A DNA stretch of 64,000 nt, from NCBI GenBank assembly GCA_025403435.1, contig CM046345.1, positions 11,970,235-12,034,234 of the forward strand, written 5' to 3'. Under the pieces are notes generated by a model. It did not search any database, had not been told where the DNA came from, and saw nothing but the letters and a program-made list of their open reading frames with translations. The DNA comes from Artocarpus heterophyllus (lineage: Eukaryota > Streptophyta > Magnoliopsida > Rosales > Moraceae). Of the stretch, positions 25,401 to 37,167 are shown piece after piece. A program made the translations under genes and the position numbers. Numbering within the stretch: position 1 is the stretch's first letter; every line of letters begins with the position of its first letter.

Positions 25401-26300
25401 CCTCCCGCCCCACCCCACCCCACCCCACCCCACCTCACCTTACCCTACCCCTCACTTTCACTCTCAAGTCCACATGGTTTAAACTATGTTTTATAATAAA
25501 AAATATTCTCATTCTCGTTTTTCTTTCGTAAAACATAAACAGAGTTTGGAAGGGTGGTGAGAACCGTTGGTTAGAACTACTTTTACTGTAGCATATGAGA
25601 GTTTTACACAGTAGCATATGAGAGCTTTACACTATATTTTTTTTTATTGTTACTGTAGCATGTGAGAGCTTTACACTGTTTATAACTGAAAAAGTAGTGA
25701 GAAACACTTTTGCCAAATAGGAAGATAGTTTTCCAAACATCGTTTCTCGTTTTAAACTTGATATGATGTTTTATCTCGTTATAAAACTTTATATACCAAC
25801 CGCTAGTTCAAAACCACCGTTTAAACCATAAAGTTTAATAGGCCTTTTGGTACGTAGGTTCAAAATCGATTAAGACGGTTCAAACTATAAAGGCGATTTA
25901 AACTAGCATTTGGTGGAGTAATAAATAATGTCAGTTCAAACCATAAAAGCGGTTTTAAACCACCAAAACCTCCAAACTCCAAACTCCCCTCGTCCTCTCA
26001 AGTTCACATGATTTGAACTATTTTCTATAATAAAAACTATTTTCATTTTCATTTTTCTTCCATAAACTGTAGTTTTTCAAGTACCAGTTCTTGTTTTAAA
26101 CTTGATGTAATATTCATTTTAAACCTTTGCATTCTAAATGCCAATTTAAAACCACAGTTTAGAACTCGCGGATCAAACCATAAAGTTCTAAACTACATCA
26201 TTTCGAATCTGCGGATCAAACGAACCATAAAACCTATAGTTGAAACTATAAAGTTTTAAATCAGATCATTCCAAACCCATAGACCAAACGAACCCTAATT
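25260..26300. repeat. Cluster of decayed hAT-like MITE sequence
   Basis: The phrases GGTTCAAACCATAAA, CATATGAGAGTTTTACAC (three times at 25590-25680) and GATCAAACGAACC recur in direct and inverted orientation. This matches the hAT-like MITE style seen at 34.9, 50.9, 52.7 and 61.6 kb, but individual copies cannot be bounded. Confidence 0.4.
25408..25432. repeat. (CCCCA)n short tandem repeat
   Basis: Five near-perfect 5 bp units in a C-rich tract, within a region (25260-26300) of MITE-like sequence with repeated TTTAAACCAT and GTAGCATATGAGAG motifs. Confidence 0.85.
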
Positions 26301-26415
26301 CTTGGTATCAGATCTTTAAAAGCTTAAATAAATGCTTGATCTATTCAATACTAACTTTGTGACTCTAAAGAAAGTGCCATTATTCCTCAAAAGAAAAAAA
26401 AAAAAAAAAGGGAGT

Positions 26416-27101
26416 TGTTGGGGTACAATTTGGTCATGTCCAAATTGTCCACGAGGCCCAAAATGACGGCCCAGTGTTATTAACAAGTCGAATAAAGCAA
26501 AGCGACTCAGCTAATTGATGTGAGGTGTCCAAGTCGAATTGAGGCTTCGATTGGATCGATTGATTCCAACCTGTCTAATAAATGCATTCGGATTACATTC
26601 AAGTTGTTTTCCCAAGTATTCGTTCGATTAGATCGATCATTACTAACTGATGATTGTTAGCGTGAACTGACAATTATTAGCACGTCCGACCATAAGCTGA
26701 GACGTGGGGAAAGCATGATTCTTTCGGCCTATTGTAGACTGACACGTGTCCAACTATTATGGTTAACTCCAATGCACTACTCCATTCCGATAGACGGTTG
26801 GAAGCCACGGCTCATCCCTACTCTCTATAAAAGAAGGTAGCTTCTTATTGTAGAAATACAATATATTGAACATATAAAAACTCTGCCAAATTTATTTCTT
26901 ATTTTTCCCTGTGTTCTCTTGTAATCTGTACTCAAAATTCATACTATAGTGAAAAATAGTAGATGTAGCTCTTTTAATAGAAGAAATCATTATAAATCCT
27001 ACGTGTGGTATCTCTTATTTTTATAACATTATTTCATTTCGTTTGGTTCCAATCCGTTGTTCTTTACAATTCAATCTAACGCATTTGCTTTAAAGTTAAC
27101 A
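26416..27101 (+). mobile_element. Decayed Copia-type LTR (family D)
   Basis: Starts TGTTGGGGTACAATTTGG and possibly ends GTTAACA. A TATA box (tataaaag) lies at 26826. Downstream, TAGTAGATGTAGCTC and CCTACGTGTGGTATC are decayed forms of the GTGGATGTAGGC...ACCACGTA block typical of Copia LTRs. No internal region or second LTR and no clear target duplication; the right limit is uncertain. Confidence 0.5.
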
Positions 27102-28192
27102 GATCCAACTAACGGTTATTTGAGGGCTTAAATTCCTCAAACAGACACATTAATTTGAATTGACGCATTTTATCCTTGATTGTAGATCTAACGTCTACAA
27201 GAGTGTCATTTAATTTATTGTAAAAAAAAATAAACATAAACTTCCCATTTAAGAAAATGGCATTTTAAAATGGAAATCAATACCCTCAAAAAATCCAATT
27301 CGTGTAACTAAGCTTAACAACATTAATAGATAAATACACACTAAAAATAAAAATCAATATTAATTTCATTTTTATTACTTTAGTTTCTTTTTAATTTTAA
27401 TCCCATTAACTTTCCAAGTTTGGTAAATATCCATCAATAAAATACTCTGAATTATTATAATTTTTTAAAAAGGAATTTACGACCAATTTTTTTGACCAAT
27501 TATAAATTCACATTACTAATAACTGGAGAATCACGTTAATCCTATAAAGTCCCCTACCCGTATATATATATATACATATATATAAATCCAAGGGCTCCGC
27601 TTTAGAGATGGAGGAAACTTTATTTTTCTGTCTATTATTTGTGGATCTCTAAGGACCAAAGAAATCATGTCCAGACTGATACAGTAAACCTTACCTTTTT
27701 CTTCTAAATTCTTCTATTGGCAGGATAGATTTTTGGCTGAGGTGTTTCTCAACCATTCGTCGACACAATGAATTTCCGGTCCATCTTTTGTTCCCCTTGT
27801 TCAGCCCTCCTCACATTAAAATAAAATAATTGGTAAAATAAGGCTGCTCATGCTCGGCTCTCTCTAAAACCCCTTTTTCTCCATTTTCTTTTTTTATTTT
27901 ATTTTATTTTTTTCAATTTCTAGGGTACTGGGAAGGAAATATCACTAATATATAAATATACCATCTAGGGTTAGGGTTATTACTTATTAGGCACTAAATT
28001 CATACCTCAGAATTATGTCAAAAAACCTACTTGTAATAGCAATATAGCTGTATATAGCTTGCCCCTTTATCTTTATTTTTTTCCTTTTAAACAGCAGATT
28101 CCCTTTCATAGAATTTGGGTGAACAAGGGCAATACAAGCTTAGACAATTAAGGAAACAGAAGTCTACTCCAAAATTACTAAAATTGTTAATT
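27102..28192 (+). promoter_or_regulatory. Upstream region of the MIF gene
   Basis: AT-rich. A TATA-rich run (tatatataaatcc) lies near 27560-27590, followed by a CT-rich stretch at 27840-27920 that could be leader. No coding frame with an ATG joins the MIF frame. Promoter position is a guess. Confidence 0.3.
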
Positions 28193-28480
28193 ATGAAGAA
28201 ACGGCAAGTAGTGGTGAGAAGGGAAAAGTCCAGTACAAGCTCTTCCGTGGTGAGAAGTACGGTGAGGTACGGAGAGTGCCAGAAGAACCACGCCGCCAAC
28301 ATCGGGGGCTACGCGGTCGACGGCTGCAGGGAGTTCATGGCGAGCGGCGAGGAAGGCACGCGAGAGGCTCTCACGTGCGCCGCGTGCGGCTGCCACCGGA
28401 ATTTCCACAGGAGGGAAGAGGAGACCGAGGTCGTTTGTGAGTACTCCCCTCCTGATTATAATTCTTCTCGACGGTTGTAA
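28193..28480 (+). CDS. MIF: Mini zinc finger protein (MIF; ZF-HD dimerisation domain only)
   Basis: Single-exon gene of 95 residues. Residues about 26-74 form the ZF-HD zinc-finger dimerisation domain, with the family signature [10 protein letters not shown], then [12 protein letters not shown], then [16 protein letters not shown]. Candidate zinc ligands are Cys29, His33, Cys45, Cys62, Cys65, Cys67, His68 and His72. The N-terminus ([10 protein letters not shown], then a Ser-rich stretch) and the C-terminal EVVCEYSPP are also typical of MIF2-type proteins. There is no homeodomain, so this is not a full ZF-HD transcription factor. Known role of the family: small nuclear or cytoplasmic proteins that pair with ZF-HD homeodomain proteins through the zinc finger, block their DNA binding, and affect hormone responses and floral meristem termination. 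Start choice: this is the first ATG in the frame; the open frame extends upstream to about 28115 but has no ATG. The lack of introns and a GC content well above the flanks fit the family. Function is inferred from family. Confidence 0.95.
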   Translation: MKKRQVVVRREKSSTSSSVVRSTVRYGECQKNHAANIGGYAVDGCREFMASGEEGTREALTCAACGCHRNFHRREEETEVVCEYSPPDYNSSRRL

Positions 28481-28810
28481 AATTTCTATCATTTCCTACA
28501 AGTGTGAATAGTGCAAAAGGGGTCTTCTTTTTTATTGGGGTTTCTTTTTTTTTTTTTTAATTTTGGCTTTGTTTGTGTGTGAAAAAAGAAAAAAAATTAA
28601 CTGATAGTTGATGTTGTTGAAAGTTCATGTGAAAGTGTCGATCTTGTAAAGAATATGTATATATATATATGATCATCTAAAACAGATACAAAACTCTTGA
28701 AAGAGGAAAATCAAATTTGAAATATATTAATGTATATTTCTGATTTTGTGAGTCTACGTTTTTCTTTTTCAATTATTTATCTATGTAATTAAGTGGAGAA
28801 GTTATTCAAG

Positions 28811-28851
<41 letters not shown>

Positions 28852-29224
28852 TTCACATGATCTACGCGAAATAACTGTTTATATATTTTCAGCGAAATTG
28901 TAATTCGAAAGTTTGATCTTAATAGTAAGTACACATGTATAAGATCAATTAAAAAGTTTGCACATACAGAATCATTGCAGCTATATGTGAGTGTATGTAT
29001 ATATGTATATATGTGTGTGTATATAAATACACACACGCTAATTACTTAGAAGTTGGGGATGAGAATCTCATTGTAGCCGCTGATCATCTCTGGAAAAACA
29101 AAATCCTTAGCTATATTGAAATCCCAGTTTTGATATTTTATTCATTATTTCTATTATTATTATTTTGCTAAAGCCAGTATTGATTAATCCAAATAAGTTT
29201 TAAATGTCTAATTTGTTTAACATA
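28481..29224. other. 3' flank of MIF, AT-rich
   Basis: Contains the presumed MIF 3' untranslated region, (AT)n at 28812-28848, and a GTAT-rich stretch at 28990-29020. No gene. Confidence 0.5.
28812..28848. repeat. (AT)n microsatellite
   Basis: Uninterrupted AT run about 330 bp after the MIF stop. Confidence 0.95.
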
Positions 29225-29511
29225 CACTACCAAAAAAAAAAAAAACTAAACTTTTAGTCAGAACAAAAATTAAATTAAAAGTTGTGACTCAATACACATT
29301 AATCTCAGCATTTTGTTGTGACGAATACTTTTAGCCACGAGGTTTTTAGCAATAATATTTTTTCATAACAAAAAACCTTATAGGTAAAAGTTTTAATGAT
29401 AATAAAAATTGAATTAAAAGTTATGACTAAATGCACATTAGTCATAATATTTTGTTATAACTAAAAGATTTGCTAAACCAGTTGTGACTAAAAGTCTAAT
29501 TTTTTGTAGTG
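29225..29511. mobile_element. CACTA-type MITE, copy 2
   Basis: Starts CACTACCAAAAAAA and ends TTTTTTGTAGTG, inverted CACTAC termini. The interior shares TTTTAGTCA, AAATGCACATTAGTCATAA and AGTTGTGACTAAAAGT with the copy at 924-1229. Adjacent triplets are ata and atg, so any target duplication has decayed. Confidence 0.8.
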
Positions 29512-29743
29512 ATGATTAGTACCCTGATAAAAATAATAAAAAAAAAACTATAGCATAAAATACGTAATCCTTATAATATGGTGGCTTGCGTAAGAGAAAT
29601 TGAGTGACACAATTTAAATTTATCAAGTTTTCCAATATCTGCGTGTGTGGGCTCGTAATTCCATAAGACTATAAGGCATAAATTTATGCAAAGTAACAAC
29701 TAATTGCATACAACCTTAGCAAGATTAACACACACTCTTCGAG

Positions 29744-29768
29744 CATATATATATATATATATATATAT
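29744..29768. repeat. (AT)n microsatellite
   Basis: Uninterrupted AT run. Confidence 0.9.
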
Positions 29769-30326
29769 GTATATGTATGTATAACATTTAAGTGTGCCTA
29801 TATATGATTAGTTACCACATTAGATAAGTTAAATTATAGTGAAAATTCAAAATGGGAAACTTATAATTGTAATTCTTAGCAAGAAAACAGGTTAATGTAC
29901 GTATTTTCGTGAGTACCAAAAGAACAAAGAATGTTTATCTTCCTTACAATCACATAGGATTCAGAATATAACATTTCAAAAAGGCCCACACATATCCAAT
30001 CATTTTATCGGCATATTTTAAAAACATCTTGCACGAAACAAAAGGCAACTAAGCTCATTAAAAAAACACAACTGATAATGTTGTAGAGATGTCCCTCCTC
30101 TCCTTTTGGTCGTCAGTGGGTTTGGTTAGAACCTAAAAAAACGAAAGAAGAATATAAAAAGCAAACTATAAAAATAATATATATAATATTATATATATGG
30201 ATAAATAATTTGGGATTGGATATTAGTACTTCTAGATTTCCTTTGAAAACCATCTTTGCTTCTTAATTACCTTTGATGACAATGATCACCACAAGATATA
30301 TCCCTCTAGACCCAACTCTAGACTCT

Positions 30327-30450
30327 ACTGATAGTTCCGGTCTGTTGTTGATGTTGAGTCACTAAATGCGTCATGGCTTTTCATGAAGGAATTAGTGCTT
30401 GTACCTCTCTAATTTTGAAATAAAATTACCATTTTAAGGAAAAAAAAATA
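30327..30450 (+). repeat. LINE 3' end with poly-A
   Basis: GTTGAGTCACTAAATGCGTC, then TGCTTGTACCTCTCTAATTT and an A tract at 30442-30449, matching GTTAAGTCGCTAAATGCATT and TGTGTATTCCTCTAGTTTGG at 43763-43820. The A tail is what a LINE insertion leaves. Confidence 0.55.
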
Positions 30451-32593
30451 TAGAGCTTAAGGCTTCAATTATTTATTTATTTGCCCTTGTAACTTATAAT
30501 TACAAAGCTCTCATTTTTTTCGGAGGATGTGGTGAATTATACATTACAATTTGTTAGCAATAAGATAAAAGAGGAGACATATATAGTAGACTTAAGATTT
30601 TTTTTTTTGAAAGAGTAGTAGCCTTAAGAAATTAATTATACGAGTTTGTATGCAAAAATACATCACTAAGAATATCGAAGCTTAGTGAACTCAATAATAA
30701 ATGGTGTAATATTGCATATATAAGTTATAGACACCAAAAGAGATGAGGAATGTTGCCTATGGAAGACAGTATTTATAAACTACGTTCTGAGTGCAGCAAC
30801 TCAAGGCTAATGTTCATAGGAGCATTAATTGATTTGAATTTCATTTAAAGGATGTTCTTATTGTTAAAGAAAATTGGTGGGAAATTGTTTTTGGGTACAG
30901 AAATTGATTGGTTTGAGGCATTGATTTTTGCCCCAATACAAAAATTTGTTAACAGGTACTTAGAGAAAACCTCCAAGATTCAACAAACTCACGAATTCAA
31001 TAATTAGCATTGTTATTAAATTCTTAAAAAAGAAGGATAAAATTCATCTTAGATTTTGAAGTTTATTTATAGTCATAATTGTGTCTATTCATAAGGCCGG
31101 GTTGTGATCTATTACAACAAATTATATCTTTACATCTGTTTAATTAATAGACATTTAAATCTGATCGTTAGATCGTAATCATTTTGATTGACGGTTCAGA
31201 TTAAATCTGAAGATCAAATCAAAGTGCACCTCTCAAAGAGTCCAAAGCGCCCAATCTTCTACATAGTGCCAACTTATAGCATACACTCATTTCATACATA
31301 TTTTCTGATAAAAATACTTATATTCCTTTACATTTTTCGTATGAGATTTTGGCTTTTCAACTTCTCATCCGCTGACCAATGAAATGCAAAATCCCCGATT
31401 GTCATGTATAGTACTTTGTATAAATAGAGCTATTACATTAGTCGAGTGTTCTTGAATATTATTTTCTTAATAGTCCAAGATTAGCATGTATATTTAAATA
31501 GTTGGTAATTTATACTCGGAAAACTACCTCAATTTTATCATTTTTTTTCAATGATAAAAGAAAAATTCTTCTCAATACAAAAAACTAATCAACAAGCGAT
31601 TAAGCAATTTATCTTCTCAACTTAATTATTTGTTTGTTTATACTAGACTTTTTTGTTTTATTATTTTTGTAAGACCTTTTTCTTTTTGTTTTAATAAAGT
31701 TGTTTTGCTTATTGAAAAAAACAAAAAAAGTTAAAAAAATGACTCACAAGTCAATGATAACTATGAGCGGTAACCTAACACAGTCAAATCTATTGGTCAT
31801 CGCAAGTGTCATATTTTGTATTGTTGGCTTTTCCTATGAAAGCAAATTGGATGGTGGAAAGCCTATCCAGTCACAGTACTTTGTGTATCATAGACCATAT
31901 TATATATGAATAAATATAACTTTACATGTAAAATATATTGGTGGTCCACCAAATGGTAACTTTCAAAGATATATGTTGTGGGGACTGTCTAATAAAAAGA
32001 CAATGCATATGGCTCTTCCTATGAGAATTTAGAGTTTAGAAACATGATATTATATGTAGATGAAGTCAGTGCGCAAACAAGTAATGACCCAATACAGCTG
32101 GGCACATGACGTTCTAAAGTAAGTTAGGTCTTTAGAAAACTATATCTGCGACACTGGGGTCATACGAGTCTATGCCACACATACGATGTATAACATACAT
32201 ATATACTATAATTTGAACTGAACGTTTGAATATAAAATATTATAACAATTTAAATCTTCGTAAAAAATATTATAACAAAATTGATTTATATCAAAAAAAA
32301 TTTTGGATCGAACCAGGTTATAATTCATTTGAGAAAAAGTGTGTGCATATATGTGTATATATCTAATGGAATGGTCCAGTTCTTGATTTTGACTCTTCCT
32401 CCGATTATGAAATTACTGCATGCACGTGATTGAAGAGCCTATGCCTATTTGCGCTTTCAACATCACGAAAATTAAAGAATAGTAGTACAAAAAAAACAAA
32501 GCATATTTTGTCCACTCAAGACTTTTAATTTATTAAATGACTTGCAGTCAATCTATCAAGCTTGTTGGTTCTAATCCTTTTATTAGTAGTTTA

Positions 32594-33109
32594 AAGGTAA
32601 TTTCAATTTTTGCCCTAAGGAGTACTACTTGTACATATTACTTTGCTTTCTAAACTTTCGACTTGATGGTACTTAAGCATTGCAAATATTACACAAATTG
32701 TATTTCGATAACAAAAATATTAAAAATAAATGGCTTTTAGCACTTGAGGCGTACGTGGTATTGAAATGAGGATAATTAAGTAAAATTAATGTCGGATAGT
32801 TGATTTGGACAGGCAAAATGATTGGACCAAACTGATCCACTACATGAAAACCCTAGGTACCAATTAGATGCAATTAAATTTGCACACCCAAATCAGTTAT
32901 CCAACATTAATCTTACTAATTACCCTCGTTTGAACATCATGTGTGCCTCATGAGCTAAAATCTGTCCCTTATTATTTTAACATTTTTGTCATAGAGGTAT
33001 TATTAATGCACCATTTGTAAAACTCAAGTACCATTAGTGAGTTAATCGAAAGTTTAGGAACTAAAATGAGACAGCTAGTATTCCTTAGGGACCAATTGAA
33101 ATTTAACCA
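32594..33109. mobile_element. Foldback element, 516 bp near-complete palindrome
   Basis: The left arm (32594-about 32825) starts AGGTAATTTCAATTTTTGCC; the right arm inverted starts TGGTTAAATTTCAATTGGTC. Matching inner blocks include CCCTAAGGA.TACTA, CTAAACTTTCGA and ATTAAT.TCGGATA versus ATTAATGTTGGATA. Only about 45 bp separate the arms. A related single arm appears at about 22880-23065. Confidence 0.7.
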
Positions 33110-33700
33110 AGTTTATATTAATTTATATCAAATTTCAAATTAGACAATCTCTTGATTTTAACAGATTTGATAGTTTTGGATTACTTACCTGATTTCATGA
33201 TTGTAATTTGCATTTATCTAAGGCCTATTTATATTGCTCCTTAATAGTGAATCCTTGCTTTTTTCCTAGTCTACGAATGTAAGCCATTGTCGAACCTTAT
33301 ATCTTCATCTTTTCTTTTCCCTTTTATTCTCTTCTCTAATAACATGATATCAGAGTAATTTATACTCTAATGAGTCCTTAAACCTGACACCTATGTTTTC
33401 TCTCCATACTACGGTTGCGTCCTTCTGTGATGCTTTCCATCCATGTGCCTTTACGCCCTCCCTCGTGTCCCTGGCCCTTGCATCCTAATCAATTGTCTAA
33501 AAAGTAATCTAATTCTTCAAAGTCACCTCTCACAAGACATATTAGGAGAAGTTAGTATTTTATATATGGTACCTTTACTAGTATTTTTAATTTATTTGCA
33601 TCAATTTTTAAATTAGGAAATCTTTTGATTTTAGGAGATTTGATAATCTTGAGTAACTTAGTAGATTTATGATTGTAGTTAGTATTAATATATAGCTCAT
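33095..33700 (+). mobile_element. TRIM-like LTR element, second copy
   Basis: First LTR to about 33344 (TTGATTTTAACAGATTTGATAG, GGCCTATTTATATTGCTCC, GTGAATCCTTGC), then the primer-binding-like TGATATCAGAGT at 33345-33356, an interior of only about 180 bp with GCCCTTGCATCC (shared with 8968-8980), and a second truncated LTR from about 33535 (ACATATTAGGAGAAGTTAG, TTGATTTTAGGAGATTTGAT). No coding capacity. Confidence 0.65.
33345..33356 (+). other. Primer-binding-site-like sequence
   Basis: TGATATCAGAGT differs in two positions from TGGTATCAGAGC, directly after an LTR. Confidence 0.55.
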
Positions 33701-34893
33701 TATCTCTCTTTTTTTTTTTTAACTCATGAATGGAGGCAAAAGGTTAAACTACATTATACCTAAATCTTTATCTTCTTAAAAAAAAAAAACAAAACAAAAT
33801 AGTACTATCATAATTTGAATTTATGATTACTTATATCATTTAATTCAGTGATAGCAGCTAGTATGTGGGACGTGCCTAATTATCAAAAATATTTTTACCT
33901 CACGCGTTTTCTTTTGCCGAAAATTGAACTGAAATTGTCAAGTATGACGTTTTAATTTAGATTCAAATTTCAATATGTATAACATTTTCATCTACAAGCA
34001 TAGAGGTGAAAACATGAATAAAAATAATCAATTTATAATTTTTTTAGGTTAAAGATTAATATTATAATTTGTTCAAAATAACAGTGTAAACTAATTAAAA
34101 ATTCATAAAATTTAACATATATATGTAAAATTGTGGTTGAATAAGAGAAATATTTAAAAAAATAGATGCATATTTTTTTTCTATAACATACATAAAAATA
34201 GCATAGAGCGTGGAGATTCTAATATACATAAAAATAGCATAGAGTATAGAAATTTACAAGACGAAATATTTATGAAAATTAAAAAAATAACAAAAGAAGC
34301 AGCTATTAAACCATTTCAACAACCTCGTTTCAAAAACTATATGCTTTTTTCATAACATAGTGATTTTGTGCAAATTTTTTATTTACTTTTTTGCACCATG
34401 TGTTTTAGATTTATTCAAAAACTATACCTCTAGTTTTTTATCTCAGTAAATGTATACCTTCTTATTGGATTTAATACACAAATTTATATCATTTTTGAGT
34501 TAACCTCAATTTTGACCTATAAAACACCCGAATACCTCAAATAAAACAAAAAACCTTTTAAGCTTTAAAAAACTTTGAATTAAGGGATTGATCTCAAAAA
34601 TATTCAAAATACTCTTCGAAAATGTGTTTTATTTTCAAAGTTTTATTTTTTAATTTTATTTACTAATAATTTAGTCATTTTAAATGTCAAAATCAATTAT
34701 TAACCAATGTAATGTGTAGATTTATGTATTAAATCTAATCTAAAGTTATACATTCAATGAGATAAAAGCTAAAGGTACCTAGCTTGTGAATAAATCTAAA
34801 ACATAGGAGAATTAAAAGATAAATATCTCTCTCTTTTTTTTTCAATCCATTGTTTGTGGTGTTCGTTTTACCTTTTTTGTTTGAATAAATTAT
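33701..34893. other. AT-rich spacer, no gene seen
   Basis: No ORF of note. A short direct repeat, ACATAAAAATAGCATAGAG, occurs at 34189 and 34225. Confidence 0.5.
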
Positions 34894-35063
34894 TAGAGTG
34901 TTTGGGCATATAATTGAAACTATAAGTTGAAACGAAAATACTGTAGCATATGAGAGTTTTATATTGTGGCAAACTTTTGCTTTACATTGTGACATATATA
35001 TGAGAGCTTTACACTATAGCAATTGAAACTAATAAGTTCTAGCTAAGTTGTCAAACAGACCCT
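34894..35063. mobile_element. hAT-like MITE, family H
   Basis: The left end TAGAGTGTTTGGGCATATAA and inverted right end TAGGGTCTGTTTGACAAC are imperfect inverted repeats. The interior has GTAGCATATGAGAGTTTTA and GAGAGCTTTACACTATAGCA, the recurring phrase of this family. Confidence 0.6.
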
Positions 35064-36117
35064 AAGAGAGAAGACAGCTAATATGAAGGTAAATTAACAC
35101 ATCCCGACTAAGTTAGAATCCTTCAACAAACGTATCATTAACAATAAATAAATAAAAAGTTCAATAATAAAGGAGAAGGAGAGTATCAAAATAAACAAAA
35201 AGACGTACGTTTGGGGGAGCCAAATTTTTATTATTTGCCAAGTAGCTATTTGGAATTGATGTGGAAAAAGCATAGCTTTTTACGGATTTTGTCCCTACTT
35301 GGCATTAAATCTTGGCTAAGGATTTTGTAAGTAGTGACGAGATTCAAAATATAGGGTCAGGATTGAATCCCCTAAGAGAGAAAACTGATGTGATGAGGCG
35401 ATGTGAATGGTAACGTGACATTTCAATTTCCACCTTTTATTTTTGTCTTTCAAAAAAATAAAGAATGCCACACTCTACAGCTGTCTCCCTTTGGTTTTTG
35501 GAGGTTTTTGGTGGGGGATGTAGGGGAGTCTTGTTGGGGGTCCGACTCTTATCTTCGCATGCACATATACGTATACACAGACGCATATATATGTGTATGT
35601 ATGTATGTACGTATGAATGTATATGCATCCAACGAAGGCAAACAAGCAAGTGCATGCGATGATGGGAATGTCGTTAATTTTCATTGGTAGGGTTGGTCAT
35701 GTTCTTGAGGACTTCACAGAAATCTCACGGATTTGATTTATGGCAAGGAAAAAAAAAAAAAAAGAGGGGGGGTCGGGGTCATATTATCCCCTTAACTCGG
35801 ACTGAATTCTCAATCAAAGTGATAAATCAAGTTTAAGTTTGTATTTGATAAGCACCCAGTCTGTATTGTATTCTTCGTTCAAGCTGAGTTTGCACTATTG
35901 AACTCAGAGTCTCCACCCCTCTCTCAATTTCAACTTCTCGAACCATTTTGAACAATAAAAATATGCTCATTCTTTCTTCCTCATATTTATCCAAATACAA
36001 ATTCGGATTTTATTTTTTGTTTTTTTTTATTTTAATTACACAGACAATTCAAACTAACAAATCAAACATAGTCATAATATATATTTACAAAACCAAATAT
36101 ATCTATAAGAAGTTGAC
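35064..36117. other. Spacer with a TATG-rich tract and a duplicated 72 bp segment
   Basis: (TATG)n-like tract at 35592-35630. The segment 35637-35708 recurs at 40997-41069. Short ORFs at 35403-35690 on both strands overlap and look like shadows. No gene. Confidence 0.45.
35637..35708 (+). repeat. Dispersed direct repeat, copy 1
   Basis: GGCAAACAAGCAAGTGCATG, TGGGAATGTCGTT, GGTAGGGTTGGTC and TTCTTG, also present in the same order at 40997-41069. Confidence 0.7.
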
Positions 36118-36356
36118 CGATATCCACAATGATACAACAATTAGTATTCACCATGTTATCATTTACTAGAGGATAGCCGCCGGTATCCACCATGTTATTG
36201 ATTGGTAACCGTTGGTATCTAACATGAAACTTTGCCTGTTACCATCAGAATTTACCATAATATCGCTTACCGACTGATATCCACCATAATACCAACTGAT
36301 GACCACCAGTATCAACCATAATACTAGTCACTAGTAGGTAACCACTGGTATTCACT
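36118..36356 (+). repeat. Degenerate minisatellite, about 32 bp period
   Basis: Eight copies of a GGTATCCACCATGTTAT-like core start near 36118, 36143, 36181, 36213, 36247, 36276, 36308 and 36347, separated by TTACC.ACTGGTAACC-like linkers. Not obviously coding. Confidence 0.7.
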
Positions 36357-37167
36357 GAAAACCTCGAATATCAAGGAAGACGACCTATGTCTGTGGCGAT
36401 ATACTTAAAAAATTAAGAGAGAAAACTATAAAATTAACAAAAACATTATTAAATACCTATTTTAATCAAAAGAACACAAAAAATGATGAAAACTAAGAAA
36501 AAAATCCCAAACAAGCTTATTTCTCATTTTTAAAAAAATCACAAAAGATCTAGTGCTCTAGAATATGGCCTTGGATTATTTTTGCTTATCCCCTTAGATC
36601 TTACAGTGCTCTCAAATATGGCAGGAGCTCAAAAAGAAACCTTGTGTTAGTATCAGTGCTCTAATACATAAATACTTTATGTGTATTTATGACCATTTTT
36701 ATGTTTTAAAATGTAAATATTGCATGTATTAAAAATGGTCCTCATATTACTTTCATAATAATATTTTTTATTAACAAGCATGTGATCCAAGAATATAAAA
36801 ACCAAATTTTGGAACTAGGGATATATAGGGTTTATATGTGGATAGATTTGAATCAGAAATTCATAGTCTAAATAAATAGTCTGCAATCTATGGATAAAGA
36901 TAAGAGTATTTTATTTATGATAGGGCGGTAATGGGGATCTAAGTCTAATTTAGGAGGCGGTCCATCTCAGCCATCGAAGCGAGTTGACTTCATGGTGGAC
37001 TCATTGATGTGATAGACTTAATAGTGGTTGAACACCAAACTGGACCTAAATTTTATTAGTAACTTTATTTCATTTAAATCAATTCGCTTTGAAAATTATT
37101 TATATGTCATCTTAATCTTGAAATGGATTCATGACTCTATGTTTGTAACTTATATCTTTTGATATGC

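Larger units (their letters stand above)
29512..32593. other. AT-rich spacer, no convincing gene
   Basis: Holds (AT)n at 29744-29768, a LINE 3' fragment at 30327-30450, and a 56-codon open frame at 31739-31909 with a hydrophobic N-terminal part but no known motif. Confidence 0.45.
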
